Shown: positions 1-6,639 of the stretch, in pieces
How the letters are laid out: every line of letters starts with the position of its first letter
Numbering within the stretch: position 1 is the first letter of the stretch
From: Chryseolinea lacunae
GTDB taxonomy: Bacteria; Bacteroidota; Bacteroidia; Cytophagales; Cyclobacteriaceae
Direction of reading: 5' to 3'
NCBI RefSeq assembly: GCF_016735595.1
Contig: NZ_JAERRB010000002.1
Coordinates: 508,996-572,995, forward strand
DNA: 64,000 bases
Notes under the pieces: model-generated
What the model saw: the letters and a program-made list of their open reading frames with translations, nothing else
What the model was told of the DNA's origin: nothing
The model's database searches: none
Made by a program: the position numbers and the translations under genes

Positions 1-69
1 CACCAGCACCGTGGTAGACACCACGTCTGGATTTTGTCCTGTCGGTATGAGTCGGTTGCTTGCGGTCAT
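1..69 (-). CDS. eCIS spike protein (VgrG/Afp8-like), N-terminal fragment
   Basis: Only the first 23 codons are inside the window; the gene runs off the left edge. The ATG at 67-69 lies one base beyond the stop of the upstream connector gene, so the two are translationally coupled. The visible start reads MTASNRLIPT followed by a VSTTVLV stretch. It resembles the N-terminus of VgrG/gpV-like spike proteins of Afp/PVC-type particles, in which the spike gene follows the Afp7-type connector gene. The identity therefore rests on gene order plus a very short sequence. The protein would form the trimeric spike at the tip of the inner tube. It could be another baseplate protein. Confidence 0.55.
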   Translation of the reverse strand, partial: MTASNRLIPTGQNPDVVSTTVLV

Positions 70-70
70 A

Positions 71-754
71 TCATTCAGCCGTTGGCGGGAAAAACAATTT
101 CAGTCCGTTTGGAATATTTCTGAATCCATCGAGGCGATTGAAAGCCGCCACGTCGATGTAGTATTTTTTGTCGCTGTAAATTTTCTTCGTCATCACGGGA
201 AGCCGGTCCGAGGCGGTCACCATGCGCTCGTGCGTGATGTCGGGGCTCATAGCGTTTTCGATGGCTACGCGCAAACTTTCTTCTATGCTGCCTTTGAACG
301 AACACTTCGCCACGGCGCGAACGGGCGAGCCGTCGGGCTTGAACAGTTTGAACTCAATGTCCATGGCGGTCAGCACGCCTTTGAAGAGCAATGTGCCCCA
401 GTGAATCTTGAGGTAGTAGGGCCGGTGTATGTTGCCCTGGTATTGCAGGATTTTGTGACGGAAGTCGTCCAGTTGGTCGGCCACCGGCAGGGGTGGGGTG
501 AGGGCACCGGTGATCACACCTGTGCCATCGAACAGAAAGTCGAAATTAAATTCCTGCGGTGGCATCTTGTTAAACTTCAGTGCCACACCCGATGTGCCGG
601 GTGCCTGTGTCTCACAAAACTCGATCTTATACTTGTAGGTATAGGTTTCTGGGTTGATGAGCGCGAAGAATGGTGCAGCGGCCACCGTGTTATAGTCGGG
701 GTCGCTGTAGGGCAGAATGTAGAGCTTCTCAAGCTGTGCGATGTCGAAAGCCAT
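71..754 (-). CDS. eCIS tube/baseplate connector protein (Afp7/CIS_tube family)
   Basis: A 227-residue cytoplasmic structural protein predicted to join the end of the inner tube to the spike and baseplate of a contractile injection particle. It resembles the contractile-injection-system tube protein family (Afp7/Pvc7-like, related to phage gp53/LysM-type connectors). It starts with LEKLYILPY, continues with a beta-rich N-terminal half containing YKIEFCETQAPGTSG, and ends with a Lys/Tyr-rich segment (KKIYSDKKYYIDVAAFNRLDGF) typical of the short LysM-like tail of these proteins. The ATG overlaps the stop of the DUF5908 gene by one base, and the spike gene follows after one base, so it is inside a tight operon. 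No signal peptide is present, as expected for particles assembled in the cytosol. Confidence 0.8.
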   Translation of the reverse strand: MAFDIAQLEKLYILPYSDPDYNTVAAAPFFALINPETYTYKYKIEFCETQAPGTSGVALKFNKMPPQEFNFDFLFDGTGVITGALTPPLPVADQLDDFRHKILQYQGNIHRPYYLKIHWGTLLFKGVLTAMDIEFKLFKPDGSPVRAVAKCSFKGSIEESLRVAIENAMSPDITHERMVTASDRLPVMTKKIYSDKKYYIDVAAFNRLDGFRNIPNGLKLFFPPTAE

Positions 755-915
755 TAGCGTTCAGTTTTTCTTCGAAGGGTTCTCAGAATTTTCTCCGTCA
801 CTTCTTTGGTGATGTCGCGCTTCAGTTGGCGCAGGTCTTCCGGCGTTGGCCCGCTGGGTTTTGCCGGGCCGCCCACAACCGCCTTGATGTGCAATTCTTT
901 TATTTCGATGGGCAT
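754..915 (-). CDS. DUF5908 family small eCIS protein
   Basis: A 53-residue protein starting MPIEIKELHIKAVV at the ATG at 913-915. A longer in-frame reading begins further upstream, but the MPIEIKEL start is the family's usual N-terminus, so the short form is chosen. The rest is basic and helical, ending ILRTLRRKTER. DUF5908 proteins are found almost only in Bacteroidota eCIS and related tail-like clusters, directly before the Afp7-type connector gene, as here. Their function is unknown; a chaperone or assembly role is only inference. The stop overlaps the next start by one base. Confidence 0.75.
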   Translation of the reverse strand: MPIEIKELHIKAVVGGPAKPSGPTPEDLRQLKRDITKEVTEKILRTLRRKTER

Positions 916-938
916 GGTTGAATTTTGTTTTTTGACGA

Positions 939-1382
939 TTAGCGATTCACAATGTTGAAGTAGCGATAGCTCAGCGTGATAGACTCCACCACAATAGCAT
1001 TGTCTTCTGCATTGAACGACGACACCGACCACTTTTTGGGAATGGCACTCACCACATACCACGACATCACCGGCTCGTGTTTTTCATTGAGCAACGCAAT
1101 GGTGACGTTGATGGGCGCAAACGTGAAATTCTCCAGCCCATCGCGACACCAGCCGATGAGTTTTGAACCCACCAGCAAACCGCGTTTCAAGGTGATGTCG
1201 GAATAGCGTGCGCGTTTGGGCACTTGCCACGTGAACCGGTTTTGTCCGCCTTCGGTATAACTCTCCATTTCCATTTCAACCTCGAAGCCGCTCACTTCCT
1301 GAAAGCGTGTGTCGTCGGCTACCTGTGGCGACAACTCAAACGTCACCCGGAAATGAAAACCCAGCGGAGGATACGGTGTCAT
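939..1382 (-). CDS. eCIS inner tube protein, second paralogue (T4 gp19-like)
   Basis: A 147-residue protein of the T4-like tail-tube family (gp19/Afp1-Afp5 type). It shares with the preceding gene product the pattern FxFxVxF near the N-terminus, an EVSGF/EVSGL motif around residues 28-32, a YxEG segment, an ITLKRG motif near residue 64, and a C-terminal beta strand with LNEKHEPV. It is clearly diverged from the other tube protein. In Afp-like particles such divergent paralogues often form the ring between tube and baseplate, so this may be the tube initiator; that is inference. Its ATG overlaps the TGA of the upstream tube gene. Confidence 0.88.
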   Translation of the reverse strand: MTPYPPLGFHFRVTFELSPQVADDTRFQEVSGFEVEMEMESYTEGGQNRFTWQVPKRARYSDITLKRGLLVGSKLIGWCRDGLENFTFAPINVTIALLNEKHEPVMSWYVVSAIPKKWSVSSFNAEDNAIVVESITLSYRYFNIVNR

Positions 1383-1816
1383 CAGGCTTCGTTTTGAATG
1401 GTGAGCCCTTCGTGTGCGATCTCTATCGTTTCAATGGCCACCTCGTTGCCGTCTGCTTTGAGGTCTGTCGACTGCACTTTCACAGGAAAGGCATTCTTGA
1501 TTTTCCACACCACCACCGGCTCGTGATTTTCGTTGAGCAACGAGATGATGAGGTTTCGCCGTTCAATGGTGTTGAGGGCAATGGTGTTATACCACTTATA
1601 GAAATCGTTGTCGCCTTTGAAGGTGCCGCGCTTCATGGTGATGTTCGAAAACTTTTGCATGCCGGGCATTTTTATTTTGTGATACTCCGGGCTTGACCCT
1701 TCGCGATATTCGATCACGTCGGTAGAAACGTCGAGGCCCGACACTTCGGTGAAGCCGATCTTGGCGCCACCCCATTCTACCTGGAAATGAAATTTTGGAA
1801 TTGGATATTGTGCCAT
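1382..1816 (-). CDS. eCIS inner tube protein, first paralogue (T4 gp19-like)
   Basis: A 144-residue tail-tube protein, likely the main component of the rigid inner tube that is driven out when the sheath contracts. Visible family signatures are PKFHFQVEWGG at the start, GFTEVSGLDVSTDVIEYREG (about residues 21-40), the ITMKRG motif, and LLNENHEPVVVWK followed by a helix and final strand. No signal peptide is present. The gene lies 35 bases after the sheath gene and overlaps the second tube gene by one base, the usual sheath-tube-tube order of Afp/PVC-like clusters. Confidence 0.9.
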   Translation of the reverse strand: MAQYPIPKFHFQVEWGGAKIGFTEVSGLDVSTDVIEYREGSSPEYHKIKMPGMQKFSNITMKRGTFKGDNDFYKWYNTIALNTIERRNLIISLLNENHEPVVVWKIKNAFPVKVQSTDLKADGNEVAIETIEIAHEGLTIQNEA

Positions 1817-1851
1817 GGTATTGTGCTTTTAAAATGATGAACGAATGCGCA

Positions 1852-3249
1852 TTAAGATTCCTGCAGTTTGTGCATGAAGCGGAGAATGATGAACTCCGCA
1901 GGGCGAACTGCCGCCATGCCGATTTCAACAATGAGTTTGCCATCCAGCACATCCTGTGCGGTCATGGTTTGCCCGAGGCCGCATTTCACAAAGAAGGCGT
2001 GCTCGGGTTTGGCACCGGCCAGCGCCCCTTCGCGCCACAACAGCGTGAGGTAGTTTTCGATCATGGCCCGCACCTTTGTCCACGTGTTGGCGTCGTTGGG
2101 CTCGAACACAAATTGTTGCGTGGCTTTCTTTGTCGATTCCTCTACCATAATAAAAAACCGGCGCACCGAAACATAGCGCCACTCGCTGCTGTTGCCGTCG
2201 AGCGTGCGCGCACCCCAAACCAGAATGCCTTTGCCGTTGAAGGGTCGGATGGCATTCACCGATTTGCCCGGACCCGGGTCTATGTTCATGCCGGCCTGTT
2301 CGGCGTCGGTGATGAAGTCGGTCACATCAAACACTGCGCTCACCGCCACGTTGGCCGGAGCTTTCCACACACCCCGGTCGGCATCGGTGGCTGCAATGAT
2401 TCCGGCCACGGCAGGCGTTGGTGGCAACACGGGATGTAAAAATTTCTTGATCGCGTCTTTCGCTGCGTGATACACAATGCTCTCGGTTGGCAACAACGTG
2501 CTCAGCAGTGGGGTGCTGGCCACACCGTCTTTGTTCAGATTCACCGTCACGCCGGTTTCGAGGTATTGATACTCGTAGGTTGTTTTCAGATTGGGATAAT
2601 AGGCAGCGGCATAGTTCAGGTGGCTGGCCAGTGCAGAGGCAGCTCTGAACGTGGCGATGTTGGTGGTGGTGTTACCGCTTTGGTCGTGCACGTCCACCAG
2701 TGTGAACCGGTCTTGCAGATCGGCACATTGATCCACCGCTTCTTGCATGAGCGCATAATAGTCGCTGGCCGTCGGGATGGCTTGTCCTTCGGGAATCACA
2801 AACAGTGTGGGTTCGTCAAAGGCCTCCAACGCCGCGATGCCCGCGGAGAGATCGGTATCCGACACGCCTACCGTCGACGACGGTTTCACCGACACGATGT
2901 AGCACGGACCTCCCCCGTTGTCGAAATAGTGGCGCAGCGAATAGTACATGTTGTGTGGATTGGGCGAAGCGATGTTTGCCACGGCGGTGATAGAGACCGG
3001 CGAGGTGACAAGGTTCACGTTGACCGTGATGGTTTCATTCTCCGCTTTTCCAAAGTGCTGCTCGTATTCTTTCAGGTTGAATATCTTGGTGGGCACAATA
3101 CCCACGAGGGGCAGGCCTTTTTCATCGAGGGCTTTTTCGGTGTAGCCAATAAACGCGGGAATGGCCGTGGAGACCTGAGCAATAGAAGGAGGCAACACGG
3201 AGATCTCGTTGACATACACTCCGGGGGTTGCAATCGCAGATTCGTTCAT
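1852..3249 (-). CDS. eCIS contractile sheath protein
   Basis: A 465-residue tail sheath protein whose subunits wrap the inner tube and contract to drive it into a target cell. The N-terminal TPGVYVNEISVLPPSIA segment and AIPAFIGYT are hallmarks of phage and Afp/PVC sheaths. The C-terminal domain is conserved (WRYVSVRRFFIMVEES about residues 365-380, then WREGALAGAKPEHAFFVKCG and RPAEFIILRF at the end). At about 465 residues it is near Afp2/Afp3 size, with a middle domain of roughly 200 residues. It is the only sheath gene in the window, whereas Afp itself has three; others could lie further left. Confidence 0.93.
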   Translation of the reverse strand: MNESAIATPGVYVNEISVLPPSIAQVSTAIPAFIGYTEKALDEKGLPLVGIVPTKIFNLKEYEQHFGKAENETITVNVNLVTSPVSITAVANIASPNPHNMYYSLRHYFDNGGGPCYIVSVKPSSTVGVSDTDLSAGIAALEAFDEPTLFVIPEGQAIPTASDYYALMQEAVDQCADLQDRFTLVDVHDQSGNTTTNIATFRAASALASHLNYAAAYYPNLKTTYEYQYLETGVTVNLNKDGVASTPLLSTLLPTESIVYHAAKDAIKKFLHPVLPPTPAVAGIIAATDADRGVWKAPANVAVSAVFDVTDFITDAEQAGMNIDPGPGKSVNAIRPFNGKGILVWGARTLDGNSSEWRYVSVRRFFIMVEESTKKATQQFVFEPNDANTWTKVRAMIENYLTLLWREGALAGAKPEHAFFVKCGLGQTMTAQDVLDGKLIVEIGMAAVRPAEFIILRFMHKLQES

Positions 3250-3280
3250 GGTGTATTATTTTTGGATGGAAAGATTATGT

Positions 3281-4033
3281 TTAAGGACGTTTGATAAACT
3301 TCAAGGTGAAGACCGGCGCCGGGTGAAAGAGTTTGTCAACATCAAACAACCGGTAGCTGGCGTTCACCGTGCCGCTCCTGAACAGATCGATCACGGCAAA
3401 ACATTCGCGCTCGGCGTTCACCACCGCGTTGTCGAACAGGTCGGCCTTGCTCACCACTTGCTCAAGCGGCTGCAACGATTTCCAGAAGGCAGCATTGCCG
3501 ATGGAAATGCCGGCACTGCCCAGCACGGGTTTCAACGCGGCAAAGAGTTGCCCGCCGTTGCTCACCACCGCACCGGGCGCATAGTCGCCGGCAGCAACAT
3601 AGGTTTCTACTCCACGGCTCAGAAATAGATTGCCTCCTGACGTGTTGTTGATTTGATTGGTGAACGCATAGGTTTGTTTGCTGCCCGCGGCCACCACATA
3701 GGTCTTCATCGAAAAGTCGTCGCTGGCTTTCACCAGAAACCGAATCCACAAATCGGCAGGCACGGTCACAAATGGAATCTTAGGCTCAGCGTTCGGCGGA
3801 TTGAAAAGGTTGCAATGAATAAAGCAGGTCAACACGCCCGCGTCAAAGCGATAGTCAAGGTGATAGTTTCGAAACAAATCCTCTGTGCGTGTGTCGGGTG
3901 CAATGGAAAGACCTTTTGACAGAAAGTTTTCGTCGGGGGTTTCGTAACCCAGGTGTTCGAAGCGGATCTTGAACAACTCCTGATAGAGTGTTGCCACCGT
4001 TTCGTGTACTTGTTTTATTTTGAAAACCGTCAT
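3281..4033 (-). CDS. unassigned eCIS shaft protein with possible carbohydrate-binding insert
   Basis: A 250-residue protein between the cap-adaptor gene and the sheath gene. I do not recognise its family with confidence. The N-terminal 100 residues look globular (IKQVHETVATLYQEL, YHLDYRFDAGVLTCFIH). Residues about 146-188 contain YAPGAVVSNGGQLFAALKPV and then FWKSL. That spacing of G-x-V-x-x-x-G-x-x-[FY]-x-A and a closing W resembles CBM5/12-type chitin-binding modules. The final 60 residues return to a structural pattern (ECFAVIDLFRSG). There is no signal peptide. Its place in the operon implies a particle component; cap, plug or decoration roles are all possible. Confidence 0.6.
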   Translation of the reverse strand: MTVFKIKQVHETVATLYQELFKIRFEHLGYETPDENFLSKGLSIAPDTRTEDLFRNYHLDYRFDAGVLTCFIHCNLFNPPNAEPKIPFVTVPADLWIRFLVKASDDFSMKTYVVAAGSKQTYAFTNQINNTSGGNLFLSRGVETYVAAGDYAPGAVVSNGGQLFAALKPVLGSAGISIGNAAFWKSLQPLEQVVSKADLFDNAVVNAERECFAVIDLFRSGTVNASYRLFDVDKLFHPAPVFTLKFIKRP

Positions 4034-4042
4034 GGCGTTGTG

Positions 4043-4588
4043 TTAAAAATTCAGCATCACTTCTTTCACCGGCGGTCCTTCCTGGCCCACAAGGGTGTCG
4101 ATGGTGACCATACGCATTTTGTAGACCACCGACGGAAAATAGCGTCCGCCCAAAACCGACCATATCTCGTGCAGTTGTTGCAGGTTGAGGCTCACCATGT
4201 CGAGCACCAGTTTTTCGATGTTCACATGTAGTCCCGGCGTGTTGGTGTGATCGAACACATACTTCCGTTGGAAAAAGGAAATCACATTTTGTAGATCCTG
4301 TAGCGAAAGACCATAACCACCGGTACGGCGCACGGAGGTGAACAGCAACGTGAGGTTGAGGTGGATGGCTGGATTTTTGAAAATGATGGCAGGGTCCTTT
4401 CGGATGAAGTGACTGGGATCGCGCGAGATACGATTCTCTTCGATGTTGATCAACGAAATGACGACATCGGCATTCACACCGCTACCGGTGCTGTCGTTGA
4501 TGATCTCACTGATGTTGCCCAAATCGGTGTTGACGCCACCGATCACGGTCAATTCCTGACGAATGATGTCTACAGCCGGAAAGATCAT
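4043..4588 (-). CDS. eCIS cap adaptor / tail terminator (DUF4255, Pvc16-like)
   Basis: A 181-residue DUF4255 protein, the family of Afp16/Pvc16 that caps the distal end of the tube and sheath and limits tube length. Family features are the N-terminal helix MIFPAVDIIRQEL, a central NADVVISLINIEENR strand pair, then NPAIHLNLTLLFTSV, YGLSLQDLQNVISFFQRKYVF, and a C-terminal LNLQQLHEIWSVLGGRYFPSVVYKMRM. It is the first gene of the operon: nothing is encoded upstream on this strand for more than 600 bases, so the eCIS promoter should lie in 4589-5160. It ends nine bases before the next gene. Confidence 0.9.
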   Translation of the reverse strand: MIFPAVDIIRQELTVIGGVNTDLGNISEIINDSTGSGVNADVVISLINIEENRISRDPSHFIRKDPAIIFKNPAIHLNLTLLFTSVRRTGGYGLSLQDLQNVISFFQRKYVFDHTNTPGLHVNIEKLVLDMVSLNLQQLHEIWSVLGGRYFPSVVYKMRMVTIDTLVGQEGPPVKEVMLNF

Positions 4589-5160
4589 AAAGAGGGTTTA
4601 TTATCTCTGACGACAAAAGGATACTAAAGCAAAGCCGATTTCTTTACTTGAGAAAAAGAATCAGCCACGCGGCGCAAGAATAAAACGACGTACGAAAAAA
4701 AGTAAACCTTTAAGTGCTTCCTGAAAATTGCGTCAGTATCAGTGCGATCACGTTCAGCACACACGAGCAAACTCAAATGCTGCTACTGGATTCAGGGACG
4801 TTTACTTTCTGCTAAAAGACTTCTTTGAAAAACTTCGAGATTAAGGTAGAACCATATTTTGAAAATACAATAGAAGCCAAGATTTTTTCGTCGATAAAAT
4901 TTAGAACACTCACCATAAGCAGGGGTGTTGATCCCGCATTGCCGGGAGTTGATGCACGATGTGGTTTATGATTTTTATTTTTTTTGTTGAACGAGAAGAC
5001 GAGACAACAGCGGCTCAGATTCCGCGATGTGATTCTGTGAAGTGTGGAATGATCTATGCACTCAAGATCGTTTGTTTCTTTAGGGCTGGATGGAGCGAGG
5101 CGCTTTGAGAGTGCTTTTGGATAAATTGATGCAAACTCCCGTTAAGCAGTGAAGATTGTC
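4589..5160. other. non-coding stretch upstream of the eCIS operon
   Basis: About 570 bases without a convincing gene. It is AT-rich with several A/T tracts (for example near 4687-4700 and 4973-4990). It must hold the promoter of the minus-strand eCIS operon, but I could not find a good TAnnTTTG element with a partner TTG at the right spacing close to 4588. A minus-strand reading frame at 5054-5326 overlaps the small plus-strand gene and looks like a shadow. Confidence 0.5.
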
Positions 5161-5168
5161 TATCTTTC
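5161..5168 (+). promoter_or_regulatory. putative -7 promoter element TATCTTTC
   Basis: TATCTTTC fits the Bacteroidota -7 consensus TAnnTTTG at seven of eight positions. It lies 48 bases before the GTG start of the small gene at 5217. The same TATCTTT core occurs before several other genes in this window. No clear -33 TTTG is visible. Confidence 0.4.
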
Positions 5169-5216
5169 GCCCATTCCCTGATAAATGATTTTTGTTCCAA
5201 CCTAGCCCCTTTAAAA

Positions 5217-5486
5217 GTGTCGCACGTAAAATTTGAATCACACATCACGCAGACTTCAGCACAAGAGAAAGTCTCGGAGACCAAGGTTGAAAAATTCTCC
5301 GATGCCATCACCCAGATCCTTCGCACAGAAGCTGCTGCAAAATTGAAAAAGCTTGTCTACGTTTTTATAACGGTTCGTCAAGTGACACCAACAACGTTTA
5401 GCTACACGGTCGACGATAGCCGCGATCAAATCTCATCGAGTGCCCAGGCCGCCATCAAAACAAAATTTGAAGAAGTATTCAAGTAG
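5217..5486 (+). CDS. small hypothetical protein
   Basis: An 89-residue reading frame starting at GTG (5217-5219); no ATG is available upstream in frame. The composition is protein-like: a charged helix (EKVSETKVEKFSDAITQIL), an alternating hydrophobic strand (LVYVFITVRQVTP), FSYTVDDSRD, and a C-terminal helix AAIKTKFEEVFK. No domain, signal peptide or membrane segment is recognised. A TATCTTTC promoter-like element 48 bases upstream supports expression. It lies between the divergent eCIS operon and a long gap, so its context says nothing firm about function. An overlapping minus-strand frame is less protein-like. Confidence 0.5.
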   Translation: MSHVKFESHITQTSAQEKVSETKVEKFSDAITQILRTEAAAKLKKLVYVFITVRQVTPTTFSYTVDDSRDQISSSAQAAIKTKFEEVFK

Positions 5487-5576
5487 CGTATAGACTGTCT
5501 TCAATGGATTGTGGAATGAATGTCCACTACGTTCTTCGAGTTGCTACTCTGAAGTTGATCACGCAGGGTAGGGGAC

Positions 5577-5598
5577 TTCCCGCGCGGGAACGGTACCG
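5577..5598. repeat. adjacent perfect palindromes
   Basis: TTCCCGCGCGGGAA (5577-5590, a 14-base perfect palindrome) is followed directly by CGGTACCG (5591-5598, also a perfect palindrome). Their function is unknown; a protein-binding site or a REP-like element is possible. Confidence 0.6.
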
Positions 5599-5694
5599 CC
5601 CGGAATGTGTTCGCGGAGTGGAAGTGAGGTCATTTCCGGACACCTGTCTATACATCAGTCGGGAACAATTTTAGTGACGTTATTTTCTCTTAAA

Positions 5695-5727
5695 AAAGTC
5701 AATGCGTTACCGCAAACGTTTGACTTT
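5695..5727. repeat. 8-bp inverted repeat
   Basis: AAAGTCAA (5695-5702) and TTGACTTT (5720-5727) are exact inverted copies with a 17-base spacer that itself contains AAACGTTT. This could be a regulator site or a weak terminator for the small gene ending at 5486. Confidence 0.45.
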
Positions 5728-5746
5728 GCTTCGATAGTTTCTTATC

Positions 5747-5760
5747 ATTGATATATCAAT
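5747..5760. repeat. 14-bp perfect palindrome
   Basis: ATTGATATATCAAT is perfectly self-complementary over 14 bases. AT-rich palindromes of this size are common as dimeric regulator sites; no regulator can be named from the sequence. Confidence 0.5.
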
Positions 5761-5915
5761 ACAAATTCAGACGCTACAGTTAAAAACGACTGTGGTGACC
5801 AGAAGCAAAACGGTAAGTAAACATTCATCAGAAAATCTGACAGAACTCAACAGAAATGAGTGCGATGAAGTGAAGTCAAGTACGTGAAGTTTTGAAGTTG
5901 ATCGTCTAAATACGT

Positions 5916-5964
5916 CGTGTGGGACACATGCGCAATGCTTTGTGAAATCCGGGTATCCCACACG
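5916..5964. repeat. 9-bp inverted repeat with 31-base loop
   Basis: CGTGTGGGA (5916-5924) and TCCCACACG (5956-5964) are exact inverted copies. In RNA they would form a hairpin with a 31-base loop. Alternatively they could be the ends of a small degenerate element. Confidence 0.45.
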
Positions 5965-6444
5965 TCACTCCTGTTCTATTAATTGTTGGTTTTGTGGCTT
6001 TAGTCGGGCACTGCAAAGTTTAAGCGGCTTCTTCGCTGTTCGGAGAATCTGTGATAAACAGCCAATCCCAGCATTGGCATTCCATTTTATCTTGAATTGA
6101 TCCTCACCACAAACTTTTGCTGGTGTGTGACCTTGTGCCCGCATAGGGCGTTGTCGTGGTTTTCTTCGTCTTTATGCGTCCGTCGCATGGCACGGCTTTT
6201 CTTTTTTGTATGAGTTCACTCTAACGACTTTCGATGAATAAATAAATACCCCCCTTCCAACATGAAAAAAATAGCTACACCATGCAATGGGCTTGTCATC
6301 AACAGCTCAATAGTTCTGTCGTGCCCTCCGATGATCCATTCTTCCGCTGGACCATCCCGTAAACATCCCACCTGTTTCAATACCGTGCAACCTGGAGTCT
6401 TCAGCCATGAGGGTGTGTATTCACATTCGGAATAACACTGTCAT

Positions 6445-6461
6445 TCCCCATGCGGGAATTT
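6445..6461. repeat. 6-bp hairpin followed by TTT
   Basis: ATTCCC and GGGAAT flank a five-base spacer (CATGC). The TTCCC...GGGAA core resembles the palindrome at 5577-5590. It lies about 180 bases before the SusC gene. Confidence 0.35.
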
Positions 6462-6639
6462 AAAAGATAGAACGGACGGAGAGCCACAAAGACATTCGTT
6501 CGCAGACGTCGTCGGTCGCACGATTCACAATGCTGCCTTGAACCGCAGTCCTGTAATCAACCTCAGTGCAAAGACGTCATGCCGATTTGTATCCCCGGTA
6601 TATTCTTAACTGTAGTAGTCAAACTTAACCCCCATACGT

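Larger units (their letters stand above)
5487..6639. other. palindrome-rich 1.15-kb gap without a recognised gene
   Basis: No convincing protein gene or known RNA was seen. It holds several perfect palindromes or inverted repeats, listed separately: 5577-5598, 5695-5727, 5747-5760, 5916-5964 and 6445-6461. A 58-codon frame from the ATG at 6262 has biased composition and no recognisable features. The last part must carry the promoter of the SusC gene; TATATTCT at about 6599-6606 is a weak candidate. Confidence 0.5.

Noticed and set aside
5054-5326. 90-codon minus-strand frame
   Set aside because: It overlaps the plus-strand small gene, which has a promoter-like site and a more protein-like composition.
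5767-5961. 64-codon minus-strand frame in the palindrome-rich gap
   Set aside because: Low-complexity Ser/Leu/Val composition, no features, no promoter seen.
6262-6438. Short plus-strand frame starting MKKIATPCNG
   Set aside because: Many Ser, Pro, His and Cys residues without a signal peptide pattern or domain; probably chance.
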